Assembly (NCBI GenBank): GCA_030655735.1
Contig: JAUSPK010000071.1
Coordinates: 1 to 26,982 of the forward strand
Length of the DNA: 26,982 bases
Reading direction: 5' to 3'
Source: Syntrophales bacterium
Lineage (GTDB): Bacteria > Desulfobacterota > Syntrophia > Syntrophales > UBA2210
Part shown: one piece after another, positions 16,276 to 24,430 of the stretch
Layout: each line of letters opens with the position of its first letter
Position numbering within the stretch: position 1 is the stretch's first letter
Notes under the pieces: model-generated
What the model was told of the DNA's origin: nothing
What the model saw: the letters and a program-made list of their open reading frames with translations, nothing else
Database searches by the model: none
Made by a program: the position numbers and the translations under genes

Positions 16276-17094
16276 ATGGCACTGATAACTATTACAACGG
16301 GAATCGGCTGTGGCGGACCGGAGATCGCGCGCCGCGTGGCCAACGGGCTGGGAATACCGCTTTACGACGACGAAAAACTCCGGGAGGAATCCATCGCGAT
16401 GGGTCTCTCTTCGAAGGAGCTGAAAAGCCTCGATGAGAAGGCACCGGGCTTTTTCAGCCGCGTTCTTGAGTTAAGGCCTCAGTCGTACCTTGAACTCCTC
16501 GAAGCGGTCGTCTATGAAATCTCCCGCCGGGGCGAGGGCATCATCATCGGGCACGGCGCTCAGTTTCTCCTTCGCGACTTCGGATGCGCTCTCCACGTCC
16601 GCATCTATTCATCGGAAGAGGGCCGCCTGGAAGACCTTATCTCCTCCCACAAGATCAGCCGGGAGGCCGCGGGGAAAACCATCCGTGCCGATGACAGCAG
16701 CAAAAGGGGATTCATGCACTATGCCTTCGATATGGACTGGGATGACCCGGCGCTCTACGATCTGACCATCAACAAAGACAAGCTCGGCATCGAGGCGGCC
16801 GCCGATCTCTTGATCTCCGTTGCCCGATCCGAAATCATCGACACCTGCAGCCTCCAAGCCCTGGAGACGATGGAACGGTTCGGCCTGAAAAAGCTGGTCG
16901 AAACGTCGATCAAGAAGACAATCCTTATCCCGAGAAATATTCACGTCGAGGTTCCCGAAACGGGCGTCGTCGTCCTCACCGGCATCATCAATCCCCTGGA
17001 ATCGAAGGACGTCCTGCTCGCTGCCGTCAAAGCCGTCCCCGGGGTCACCAAAGTTCGGGAGGATCTGACACCGGAGAAGATGCACGACATATAG
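16276..17094 (+). CDS. Cytidylate-kinase-like protein fused to a C-terminal BON domain
   Basis: 272 residues. The N-terminal part (about 1-185) matches the cytidylate-kinase-like family (PF13189): P-loop-like TGIGCGGPEIARRVA at 8-22, LGIPLYDDE, IGHGAQFLLR near 91-100, and DMDWDDPALYDLTIN near 152-166. The usual Arg-Glu of the SREPGSGG-type P-loop is replaced by TTGIGCGG, so phosphotransfer is not assured. The C-terminal 65 residues (about 205-265, IHVEVPETGVVVLTGIINPLESKD, then AVPGVTKV) look like a BON domain. An AGGAGGGGAGG ribosome site precedes ATG 16276. It is the third gene of the permease operon; a regulatory role on transport is plausible but unproven. CMP kinase activity as a housekeeping enzyme seems unlikely. 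Confidence 0.82.
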   Translation: MALITITTGIGCGGPEIARRVANGLGIPLYDDEKLREESIAMGLSSKELKSLDEKAPGFFSRVLELRPQSYLELLEAVVYEISRRGEGIIIGHGAQFLLRDFGCALHVRIYSSEEGRLEDLISSHKISREAAGKTIRADDSSKRGFMHYAFDMDWDDPALYDLTINKDKLGIEAAADLLISVARSEIIDTCSLQALETMERFGLKKLVETSIKKTILIPRNIHVEVPETGVVVLTGIINPLESKDVLLAAVKAVPGVTKVREDLTPEKMHDI

Positions 17095-17354
17095 GCCAGG
17101 CGGGATATTGTGCACGTTATGTTGCCTTGTACCCGGATAGCGTGAAATCCTCGGCACACAGTTTGTTGCTCCGAAGCACCCTGAAAGGTCCAAAAAATCG
17201 CGTCGCGTGCCCCCCTTAATTTTCTTGCTTGATTAAGACAATCAAACCTGTCAAAACCATTCCCCGAGGGATAGATACCCGCCTGTCATCCGGGACCACC
17301 CCGGCCGGGCAAACGGTACAGGACTAACGTTACAGGACAAGAGGAAAGGAACAA
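17095..17354. other. 260-base intergenic region upstream of the acyl-CoA block
   Basis: No gene is visible. It contains a 6-bp inverted repeat TTGATT-aagac-AATCAA (17229-17245) and a direct repeat TACAGGAC (17317-17324 and 17331-17338) close to the next ribosome site. I see no convincing -35/-10 pair or terminator; either repeat could be a regulator site. Confidence 0.5.
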
Positions 17355-18053
17355 ATGATGGCGAAGGTTGAATACGAATTGAATGAACGCGTGGCCGTGG
17401 TAATGATGAACAGCGGGGAGAATCGGTTTAATTTCCCATTTTTAAAGGCATTTCAGGAGGTATTGGACGAGATAGAACAGGAGACCGACGCGAACGCCCT
17501 GGTCGTGAAATCCTCAGATAACAAGATCTGGTCCAACGGCATAGACCTGGACTGGCTCCTCCCGGCCATTGAGAAGGAGGGCCCGGAGGTGATGGACCGA
17601 TTCCGGCCGGAGATGTACGGTCTTATGAGACGTGTGCTCACCTACCCGATGCCGACCATCGCGGCCCTCAACGGGCATGCCTTTGCCGGTGGTGCCTTTC
17701 TGGCATTCGCCCACGATTTTCGATTCATGCGCTCGGACAAGGGGTGGATCTGCCTCCCCGAAGTGAATATTAACATGACCCTGGGGCCGGTCTTTTCGGC
17801 TATCGCCCGACGGGCGGTCCCCCTGTACAAGTTCGAGGAGATGCAGTACACCGGCAAGCGCCTCACCGCCCAGGAATGCGAGGAGCACCATATCATCATG
17901 AAGGCCTGCCCCCCCGACGATCTCATGAACGAAGCGCTCGCCTTTGCCCGGTCACTGAACAAGGACGGAAATCTGATTGGGAGGATGAAGATCGAGACCC
18001 ACCAGAAGATCCTGGAGGTTATCGATCAGGCCATAGCGTCTCCGCCGCACTAA
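17355..18053 (+). CDS. Enoyl-CoA hydratase/isomerase family protein, likely delta3-delta2-enoyl-CoA isomerase type
   Basis: 232 residues of crotonase fold. It binds acyl-CoA and uses two backbone NH groups as oxyanion hole: WSNGIDLDWL near 58-67 and ALNGHAFAGGAFLA near 99-112. In LPEVNINM the Glu matches the second catalytic Glu of rat enoyl-CoA hydratase (Glu164), whereas the first (Glu144) is Phe. A single Glu is the pattern expected of delta3,delta2-enoyl-CoA isomerases, which shift double bonds during breakdown of unsaturated chains. ATG 17355 or 17358; AGGAAAGG lies upstream. It begins a plus-strand block with a second crotonase 72 bases downstream. It is shorter than typical bacterial hydratases (about 260), which also fits the isomerase type. 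Confidence 0.88.
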   Translation: MMAKVEYELNERVAVVMMNSGENRFNFPFLKAFQEVLDEIEQETDANALVVKSSDNKIWSNGIDLDWLLPAIEKEGPEVMDRFRPEMYGLMRRVLTYPMPTIAALNGHAFAGGAFLAFAHDFRFMRSDKGWICLPEVNINMTLGPVFSAIARRAVPLYKFEEMQYTGKRLTAQECEEHHIIMKACPPDDLMNEALAFARSLNKDGNLIGRMKIETHQKILEVIDQAIASPPH

Positions 18054-18124
18054 CGGGAGAGGGAGACCACAGCGGCAGAAATCGGTCGAAAAACCGCCGA
18101 TATGTCTTTGGGAGGAAGCCATCT

Positions 18125-18982
18125 ATGAAGTATGAACAGATTATATATGCCGTGGAGGACCGTATCGCCACGATTACGCTCAACCGGCCGGACGCGCTGA
18201 ATGCCTGGACGCCCGTCATGATGGACGAGATCCTTCGGGCGCTGGACGAAGCCGACAATGACGACGCAGTCCGGGTGGTGATTGTTACCGGAGCCGGCCG
18301 GGCATACTGCGCGGGGGCGGATCTGAATGCCGGAGGATTCAATAACCCTGCTGATTCCGAGGGGAGCAACCCCTTCCGAGACTCGGCGGGGCAGGTCACC
18401 CTGCGACTGTTTAATATGAAGAAACCCGTTATCGGAGCGGTAAACGGCAACGCGGTCGGTGTCGGGATTACCATGACCATGGCCATGGATATCCGGATCG
18501 CCTCCGAGTCCGCTAAAAAAATCGGGTTTGTCTTTGACCGGAGAGGGGTCGTCCCGGAGGGATGCTGCACCTACTTTCTGCCGCGGATCATCGGCATCAG
18601 CCGGGCCGCGGAGCTGATCCTCACGGGGCGCCTCTTCGATGCCCACGAGGGGTTGAAGCTGGGCCTGTTCAGTCGGGTTACCGCTCCTGAAGAACTGCTG
18701 CCCACGGCAATTAAAATCGCACGCGAGATCGCGGATAATACGTCCGCGGTATCCACCGCCCTGGCGCGGCAGATGCTCTGGAAGATGCTGGGCGAGCACC
18801 ACCCCATGCATACCCACATAATCGAATCGAAGGCCTTCGGGTATATGCTGGCCTCCGATGATGTAGAGGAAGGGGTTGCCTCCTTTTTGGAAAAACGCCC
18901 CCCCAAGTTCGCGATGAAACCGAGCCGGGACATGCCGGCGTTTTATCCCTGGTGGGAAGAGCCGCCCTACATAAATGAGTAG
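18125..18982 (+). CDS. Enoyl-CoA hydratase-related crotonase-fold protein
   Basis: 285 residues with clear crotonase motifs: ITLNRPDALNAWTP near 18-31, the oxyanion-hole region GRAYCAGADLNAGG, and AVNGNAVGVGITMTMAMDIRIA. At the Glu144 position of rat hydratase the residue is Thr, and at Glu164 it is Phe; the nearest acidic residue is the Glu of RRGVVPEGCCTYFLPR. That RRGxVPE form is found in a distinct crotonase subgroup whose members are often annotated simply as hydratase; water addition is therefore not assured. ATG 18125 has GGAGG ten bases upstream. It lies between the isomerase-like gene and an alpha/beta hydrolase 38 bases downstream, probably co-transcribed. Confidence 0.88.
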   Translation: MKYEQIIYAVEDRIATITLNRPDALNAWTPVMMDEILRALDEADNDDAVRVVIVTGAGRAYCAGADLNAGGFNNPADSEGSNPFRDSAGQVTLRLFNMKKPVIGAVNGNAVGVGITMTMAMDIRIASESAKKIGFVFDRRGVVPEGCCTYFLPRIIGISRAAELILTGRLFDAHEGLKLGLFSRVTAPEELLPTAIKIAREIADNTSAVSTALARQMLWKMLGEHHPMHTHIIESKAFGYMLASDDVEEGVASFLEKRPPKFAMKPSRDMPAFYPWWEEPPYINE

Positions 18983-19020
18983 GATATCGATCAGCTGCAT
19001 ATCACCGGGAGGAGGCACCG

Positions 19021-19992
19021 ATGGAGACACGTCACCGCACCCTTGAAACCAACGGGATTACCATGCACATCACCGAGCAGGGGAAAGGCCCGCTCGTAAT
19101 CCTGTGTCACGGATTTCCTGAACTGGGATATTGCTGGAGGCACCAGATGCCGGCCCTGGCCCAAGCGGGATTTCACGTCGTCGCCCCCGATCAGCGTGGC
19201 TACGGCCGCACCGACCGGCCCGAATCGATTGAGGCATACACCATCTTCCACCTGGTCGGCGATATCGTCGGTCTTGTCCACGCCCTCGGAGAAGAGGAGG
19301 CCGTTATCGTGGGACACGATTGGGGCTCAACGGTCGCACAGCACTGCGCCCTGCTCAGGCCGGACATCTTTCACACGCTAATCCTGCTGAGCGTCCCCTT
19401 TGCCTCACGCTCCTGGAAGAGCCGGAGGCCCACGGAGGGGATGAACAAGCTCTTGGGAGATCAAGATCTTGAATTTTATATTCTCTACTTCCAGGAGCCG
19501 GGCAAGGTTGAAAAGGAGATAGAAGAGGACGTCAGGGCGTTCATCCTGGGGTCTCTGTATTCGGCATCCGGGGACCCACCCCTCGAAAAGCGCTGGCAAT
19601 TTGTATTCCCCAAAGGGAAACGGTTTATCGACACCTCCTGTGTCCCGGATACCCTGCCTCCCTGGCTGACCGAACAGGATATCGATTTTTACACCGAGGA
19701 ATTCACGCGGACCGGCTTTTGCGGAGGTGTCAACTGGTACCGGAATATCGACAGGAACTGGGAAATGACACCCTTTCTCAGCGGAGCGAAGATTCACCAG
19801 CCCACCCTGTTCATAGCCGGAGAACTGGACGGCGTCATCACATTCAGCCGCGGGGTCTTCGACCGAATGGAGGCATCCATTCCCAACCTGAAGCAGAAGG
19901 TACTGATTCCCGGGGCCGGGCACTGGATCCAGCAGGAACGCCCCAGGGAAGTGAACGAGATGATAATACAATTCCTGAAGAACCTGAAGTAA
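19021..19992 (+). CDS. Alpha/beta hydrolase, epoxide hydrolase type
   Basis: 323 residues, close to the length of the soluble epoxide hydrolase core. Seen: oxyanion motif HGFPE at 30-34, nucleophile Asp100 in GHDWGS, general acid Asp270 in AGELDG, and His301 in GAGHW. Both tyrosines that polarise the epoxide in mammalian enzymes have counterparts: Tyr153 in the lid segment EFYILYFQEPG and Tyr240 in GGVNWYRN. This is a complete epoxide-hydrolase active site, giving diols from epoxides; haloalkane dehalogenases lack these tyrosines. ATG 19021 follows GGGAGGAGG. The setting, among acyl-CoA genes of a presumed anaerobe, is unexpected because epoxides usually arise by oxygenation; an alternative ester, lactone or epoxy-acyl substrate is possible. 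Confidence 0.9.
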   Translation: METRHRTLETNGITMHITEQGKGPLVILCHGFPELGYCWRHQMPALAQAGFHVVAPDQRGYGRTDRPESIEAYTIFHLVGDIVGLVHALGEEEAVIVGHDWGSTVAQHCALLRPDIFHTLILLSVPFASRSWKSRRPTEGMNKLLGDQDLEFYILYFQEPGKVEKEIEEDVRAFILGSLYSASGDPPLEKRWQFVFPKGKRFIDTSCVPDTLPPWLTEQDIDFYTEEFTRTGFCGGVNWYRNIDRNWEMTPFLSGAKIHQPTLFIAGELDGVITFSRGVFDRMEASIPNLKQKVLIPGAGHWIQQERPREVNEMIIQFLKNLK

Positions 19993-20076
19993 GACAGAGA
20001 TCTGGCCGGGGTACGTCTCTGCCGCGGCAGCAATCTGAACAGGCACAAGACCTTAACAGAAAAGGAGTATGACTAG

Positions 20077-21060
20077 ATGAAGACACGACTGACGGAGATG
20101 ATGGGGATCAAGTATCCGATCGTATGCGGCGGCATGATGCGGCTGGCCTATCCGCCCCTGTGCGCGGCCATTTCAAACGCCGGCGGACTGGGAAACCTGA
20201 CCGCGGCCATGTATGAGGACAGGGAGTCATTCCGGGATGCCATCCGGGAAACCAGACATCTGACGGACAGGCCGTTTATCGTGAATGTGACGCTTCTCCC
20301 CTCCATCGGGGTCCCTGATGAACGCTATCAGATGTATTTTGATACCCTTGCCGAAGAGAAGGTCGCGGCGGTGGAGATCAGCGGCACTCCCCTGAATCGG
20401 TACAAGGATGGTGTCTATTTCAAAAAATTAAAGGATGCCGGCGTGAAGCTGATCCACAAGGTGGGTTCGGTACGACACGGGAAATCGGCCGAGAAGGCGG
20501 GGTACGACGCCGTCTTCGCCGCCGGTGTGGAAGAGGGGGGCCATCCCCTGAACGAAAACGTCGCCACCACCGTCCTGACCCCGCGCATGGTGGAGGAGCT
20601 CACCATCCCGGTGATCACAACGGGGGGGATGGCGAACGGCCGGAGTCTGGCTGCGGCACTGTGCCTGGGGGCCGAGGGGATCATGATGGCATCCCGCTTT
20701 ATCAATACTTTTGAATGTAAGGTACATGAGAAGGTCTATGAGGAGTTGATCCGCCGGCAGGAGAACGAGACCGTCCTGTACGGAAACTCGATCGGTCTGC
20801 AGGGCCGCGGGCTTTTGAACGATTCCATGCGTGAGGTCCTGAAGATCGAGGCGAGGGGGGGCGGCCTGGAGGAGATCATACCGCACATTGCGGGCTCCCT
20901 AGGCGATGATATCTGGCAAAAGGGGGATATGGACACGGGGTTGATCGCCGTGGGACAGTCGATCGGTCTGATCCATGACGTCCTCACCTGTAAAGAGCTT
21001 CTCGATGGAATCGTGCACGACGCTGAAGCGATACTGAGGAACAGCCTCAGCCGCTTTTAA
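20077..21060 (+). CDS. Nitronate monooxygenase/enoyl-reductase (NPD/FabK) family flavoprotein
   Basis: 327 residues forming an FMN-binding TIM barrel of the 2-nitropropane dioxygenase family (PF03060). Seen: YPIVCGGMM at the N-terminal strand, GVEEGGHP with the catalytic His156, and the FMN-phosphate region TTGGMANGRSLAAALCLGAEGIMM (182-205). Family members include nitronate monooxygenases and the FabK enoyl-ACP reductases; both share the His. In this acyl-CoA block a reductase of an unsaturated acyl-thioester is at least as likely as nitronate oxidation, which needs oxygen. Start ATG 20077 follows AAAAGGAG. It lies 84 bases after the hydrolase and ends the block; a strong hairpin follows. 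Family assignment is sure, substrate is not. Confidence 0.87.
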   Translation: MKTRLTEMMGIKYPIVCGGMMRLAYPPLCAAISNAGGLGNLTAAMYEDRESFRDAIRETRHLTDRPFIVNVTLLPSIGVPDERYQMYFDTLAEEKVAAVEISGTPLNRYKDGVYFKKLKDAGVKLIHKVGSVRHGKSAEKAGYDAVFAAGVEEGGHPLNENVATTVLTPRMVEELTIPVITTGGMANGRSLAAALCLGAEGIMMASRFINTFECKVHEKVYEELIRRQENETVLYGNSIGLQGRGLLNDSMREVLKIEARGGGLEEIIPHIAGSLGDDIWQKGDMDTGLIAVGQSIGLIHDVLTCKELLDGIVHDAEAILRNSLSRF

Positions 21061-21108
21061 TAGGCTGCCACGACACCGGTTCCCGGTCCTACAGGCCAAA
21101 AAACCATG

Positions 21109-21139
21109 CGCACAACCCCGCCGCCGGCGGGGTTGTGTG
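21109..21139 (+). terminator. Strong hairpin after the NPD-family gene
   Basis: A perfect 12-bp GC-rich stem (21111-21122 with 21126-21137), extended by two further pairs, closes a 3-base loop. No T-tract follows on the plus strand; an A-tract (21097-21103) precedes it. It sits 49 bases after the stop codon and probably ends the transcript, or at least protects its 3' end. Confidence 0.6.
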
Positions 21140-21173
21140 ACGCCTGAAGAAACAGGGGTCCCGAAAGCACCCG

Positions 21174-21412
21174 CTAGACAGGCAGACCACCCCCCATTTC
21201 ATTACCAACTTTTAATACCCCAATAATATCGGAAAAAATACATTTTAGAAAAATATATGTAGAAAAAATATATTGATAAAACTGGAAGTGTCGTGTATTT
21301 ATTTCTGTAGTAATGAGGCTCCGGTTGTTGCGATACCCGCTGAATCTACGCTCCCGTTCGTAACTCCTCCTATTCTCCCTCCCGTTCCTCTCCATCCTGA
21401 AGAATCATCTCG
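21174..21412. other. AT-rich intergenic stretch before the XRE-cupin operon
   Basis: This stretch is much richer in A and T than its GC-rich surroundings, with the core between 21210 and 21310. It contains two near-identical 14-base units (21246-21259 and 21260-21273, TAGAAAAATATATG-like). No open frame of note is present. It looks like an UP element, a bent-DNA segment or a regulator binding site. Confidence 0.6.
21273..21301 (+). promoter_or_regulatory. Possible sigma-70 promoter for the XRE-cupin/OFOR operon
   Basis: TTGATA (21273-21278), 17 bases, then TATTTA (21296-21301), directly downstream of the AT-rich repeat units. The -35 fits five of six bases, the -10 only three. It would leave a leader of about 165 bases before ATG 21473. 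Confidence 0.35.
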
Positions 21413-21472
21413 TTGAACAGCATCATTTCTGAGAAGTTCGAAACAGCAAAACTCTCGCAGCGAGGGATAACG

Positions 21473-22099
21473 ATGACTGCAAGAAAAGACAGAAAGTCGG
21501 ATACCGTTGAAGATCTAAGGATCGGTGTGAAGGTCCGGGAACTGAGGGAAAAGAGGCGGCATACGCTCCAGGACCTGGCGACAAAGACCGGCCTTGCCCG
21601 GGCCGTTCTGGAAGAGATTGAGGGCGGCGAGGTCGTCCCGCCGGTTGCAACACTGATCAAGGTGGCGCAATCCCTGGGGGTCAGCATGTCCTACTTCTTC
21701 GAAGAGGTCTCCGAGGGCATCAAGATCTCTGTAACCCGAGCCGGTGAACGCTTCAGGATCGAGCGGCGACCCCACCACCACCAGGGTGAGGTTGATTATG
21801 TCTATGAATCGCTTGAGACACAGAAACCGGACAAGCACATGGAGCCGCTCTTTGTCGAGTTTCAGCCCATGGACACGGGAGAAATGATCTTCGTAAACCA
21901 CCCCGGCGAGGAGTTTCTGTACATCCTTAAAGGAACCCTGGAATTCCGGACAGATGATCGGATTGAGGTGCTCCATCCCGGCGATTCGCTCTATTTTGAA
22001 TCAGACATCAATCACAGTTTTCGAGCCCTTGACGATAAACCAGCCGCTGCCGTGGTTACGGTCTGGAGCCGGTCCGAGCAGAGGGGAAAAACCCCATGA
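21473..22099 (+). CDS. XRE-family regulator with C-terminal cupin domain
   Basis: 208 residues. An N-terminal XRE helix-turn-helix (about 16-75) shows VRELREKRRHTLQDLATKTG and the recognition part ARAVLEEIEGG, and the C-terminal cupin_2 barrel (about 125-200) shows HPGEEFLYILKGTLEF and LHPGDSLYFESDINHSFR. Such proteins are usually local regulators that sense a small molecule through the cupin. ATG 21473 was chosen because GAGGG precedes it at good spacing; an in-frame ATG at 21413 has none. The stop overlaps the start of the gamma-subunit gene as ATGA, so regulator and OFOR are co-translated. It likely controls this operon in response to a 2-oxoacid or related metabolite (inference). Confidence 0.92.
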   Translation: MTARKDRKSDTVEDLRIGVKVRELREKRRHTLQDLATKTGLARAVLEEIEGGEVVPPVATLIKVAQSLGVSMSYFFEEVSEGIKISVTRAGERFRIERRPHHHQGEVDYVYESLETQKPDKHMEPLFVEFQPMDTGEMIFVNHPGEEFLYILKGTLEFRTDDRIEVLHPGDSLYFESDINHSFRALDDKPAAAVVTVWSRSEQRGKTP

Positions 22100-22671
22100 C
22101 CGAAATCCGCTTTCATGGTCGCGGCGGACAGGGGACGGTTATCGCGGCGATCATACTCGCAAAGGCATTCTTCCGGGTGGGCCATCAGGTCCAAACCTTC
22201 CCCGTCTTCGGTGTGGAGAGGCGGGGGGCCCCGGTGGAGGCCTATCTGAGGCTGGACAACAAGAAAATATTGGCGAGAACCAACGTATACACTCCTGATC
22301 ACGTCGTTGTTCAGGACCGTACACTGCTCCAGAGCATCGATGTAACAAAGGGCCTCAAGCCCGGCGGGTGGATATTGATCAACGCCCCCGAATCATTTAC
22401 CGGAATGGACGCGTTCGCGGGCTTTTCTGTTGCCTCTGTCGACGCGAACCGGATTGCGCTGAACCACAAGCTGGGGAGCCGGACCCACCCTATCGTCAAC
22501 ACCACGATGATCGGGGCCTTTGCCTCCCTTCTCGGCATGCCCCCCCTCGATGCCATCGCACAGGCCATAGAGGAGGAAATACCAATCTCAACTGAACTGA
22601 ACATCCGGGCTGCTGAAGAAGCCTTCAGGGAGATCCGGCGCCCGGAATTGACAGAGAGAAGCAATGGATAA
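22096..22671 (+). CDS. 2-oxoacid:acceptor oxidoreductase, gamma subunit
   Basis: 191 residues, the gamma (domain III) subunit of a CoA-dependent, TPP-containing oxidoreductase that makes acyl-CoA and CO2 from 2-oxoacids. Seen: FHGRGGQGTVIAAIILAKA near the N-terminus, FPVFGVERRGAPVEAYLR, and the DHVVVQDRTLL segment. It is the usual length for the separate gamma subunit. The start overlaps the regulator stop (ATGA) and the end overlaps the next gene by eight bases. Together with the three downstream genes it provides a full set of gamma, delta, alpha and beta functions. The substrate cannot be told from this subunit. Confidence 0.95.
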   Translation: MTEIRFHGRGGQGTVIAAIILAKAFFRVGHQVQTFPVFGVERRGAPVEAYLRLDNKKILARTNVYTPDHVVVQDRTLLQSIDVTKGLKPGGWILINAPESFTGMDAFAGFSVASVDANRIALNHKLGSRTHPIVNTTMIGAFASLLGMPPLDAIAQAIEEEIPISTELNIRAAEEAFREIRRPELTERSNG

Positions 22672-24430
22672 AAAGACAGAGGCCACACAAAAGGTATCCC
22701 TCTTCATCCCCCGTTCTTATCTGACAACGGAGGGGAACAAAACGGGATCGTGGCGTTTTCTCCGGCCCCGCTACGAGGAAAAGACGGCCCCCTGCAGTGT
22801 ATCGTGCCCCGCCGCTGAAGACATTGGAATGATCCAGATGCTGACCACGCAGGGCTCTTTTAAGGATGCCTGGGAGACCATCCTCAGGGAAAACCCCTTC
22901 CCGGGCGTCTGCGGCCGTGTCTGCTTCCATCCCTGCGAGGGCGTCTGCAACCGCGCCGAGTTCGACGAAGCCGTTGCCATCCATGTGATAGAACGTTTCC
23001 TTGCAAACACGGCACATCGAAACGCCTTCACGCCCGAGGTGGAAAGGCTTGCTCCGAAAAAGCAGAATATTGCCGTCATCGGCGCCGGTCCCGGCGGACT
23101 GTCGGCGGCCTATTTCCTGGCACTCCTCGGCTACAAGGTCGATGTCTTCGAGGGGGCAGGCGAACCGGGGGGGGTCCTGAGGTGGGGAATCCCCTCCTAC
23201 CGGCTCCCGCTTGCCATCCTGAAAGAAGAGATCCGCCGGATCGAAGAGATCGGTGTCCGGATACAGACGGGGAAACCCCTCGTGCACCGGGACCTGGACA
23301 CACTCGGCAAGGAGTATAATGCCCTCTTCCTCGCCTGCGGTCATGGCCGGTCTATGGCGCTGGGAATCCCCGGCGAGGAACTGGAGGGGGTGCAGGACGG
23401 CCTTTCTTTTCTCCGTGGAATCCGCGAAGGAAGGATGAGCAAATTCAGCGGGCGGGTGGCGGTTATCGGAGGCGGCAACGCTGCCATCGACGTGGCCCGT
23501 TCCATCATCCGCCTCGGGGGAAAAGCACTGATTATATATCGCCGAAGACGGCAGGACATGCCTGCCTTCGGCGAGGAGATCGAGATGGCCCTCGACGAGG
23601 GGGTGGAGCTCCGGGAGCTCCGGGCGCCCGTGTCCATCAGGAAAGCCGGTGGTAATCTCGCCCTCGAGGTGCGTTCCATGAAGATTGTTGGCACCGACAC
23701 CGACGGGCGGGCACACATCGAACCGGAGGAGGGCAAACCGGAGGAGATAAAGATCAGCCATCTTGTTGCGGCCATAGGAGAGAGGGCTGAGGAACCATGG
23801 TACGAGCCGCCCGATGAGGGAACCGGCGTGTTACACCTGAGCCACTGCGTTATGGCACATAAACCCGGGGGCACCCTTGTTTACGGCGGAGACCTGACGA
23901 ACGGAATCAAGAGCGTCGCGCACGCCGTGGCATCGGGGAAGGAGGCGGCACTGGCCCTCGACAGCTTCTTTACGGAGGGCATTGAATCGGTGCAGCCGAG
24001 GCTGGCGGCATGTCGCGCGGGCGCGGGCCCCGCCCTTTCAATGGAAATATATACGCAGGGTCCCCGAAGCGACCGTAGTACTCATGTCGTTACCTACGAC
24101 GAGATCAACGCGGACTATTTTCAATTCGATCCACGTGTGAAGCAACCCCGGCTTCTCAGGGAGGAGCGGAGCCGCACCTTCGGGGAGGTAAGCCTCAAGA
24201 TATCGGCAAATCTCGCCATCAGAGAAACGGAACGATGTTTCAACTGTGGACTTTGTAATCAATGCGACAACTGCTACCTCTTCTGCCCCGACCTGGCCGT
24301 CAAAAAGGACTCCGAGGCCCTGGGGAGACATATCGATTACGACTACTGTAAGGGATGCGGTATCTGTGCCGTCGAGTGCCCGCGCAACGCCCTGATTCTG
24401 GAGGAGGAAGACTATGAAGAAGGTCATTGA
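22664..24430 (+). CDS. GltD-like FAD/NAD(P)H oxidoreductase fused to a ferredoxin-type (delta) domain
   Basis: 588 residues in three parts. (1) An N-terminal GltD-type iron-sulfur segment with Cys44, Cys48, Cys83, Cys87, Cys91 and Cys95 (CGRVCFHPCEGVC). (2) A flavoprotein core with FAD motif GAGPGGLSAA near 140-149, and GGGNAAIDVARS for NAD(P). (3) A C-terminal ferredoxin part with a Cys ladder CFNCGLCNQCDNCYLFCP (525-542) and CKGCGICAVECP (562-573), equivalent to the delta subunit of OFOR. A normal OFOR has delta as a separate small ferredoxin passing electrons to free ferredoxin. The fusion suggests electrons flow between the TPP site and NAD(P). It overlaps the preceding and following genes (8 and 17 bases), so stoichiometric production is expected. 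The five-subunit phenylglyoxylate:acceptor oxidoreductase (Pad) of Azoarcus evansii, recalled from the literature, includes a comparable flavin subunit. Confidence 0.93.
   Translation: MDKKTEATQKVSLFIPRSYLTTEGNKTGSWRFLRPRYEEKTAPCSVSCPAAEDIGMIQMLTTQGSFKDAWETILRENPFPGVCGRVCFHPCEGVCNRAEFDEAVAIHVIERFLANTAHRNAFTPEVERLAPKKQNIAVIGAGPGGLSAAYFLALLGYKVDVFEGAGEPGGVLRWGIPSYRLPLAILKEEIRRIEEIGVRIQTGKPLVHRDLDTLGKEYNALFLACGHGRSMALGIPGEELEGVQDGLSFLRGIREGRMSKFSGRVAVIGGGNAAIDVARSIIRLGGKALIIYRRRRQDMPAFGEEIEMALDEGVELRELRAPVSIRKAGGNLALEVRSMKIVGTDTDGRAHIEPEEGKPEEIKISHLVAAIGERAEEPWYEPPDEGTGVLHLSHCVMAHKPGGTLVYGGDLTNGIKSVAHAVASGKEAALALDSFFTEGIESVQPRLAACRAGAGPALSMEIYTQGPRSDRSTHVVTYDEINADYFQFDPRVKQPRLLREERSRTFGEVSLKISANLAIRETERCFNCGLCNQCDNCYLFCPDLAVKKDSEALGRHIDYDYCKGCGICAVECPRNALILEEEDYEEGH

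Noticed and set aside
22625..23761. 378-codon minus-strand open frame
   Set aside because: Antisense to the FAD-ferredoxin gene with its cofactor motifs; the translated minus-strand sequence has no recognisable domain.
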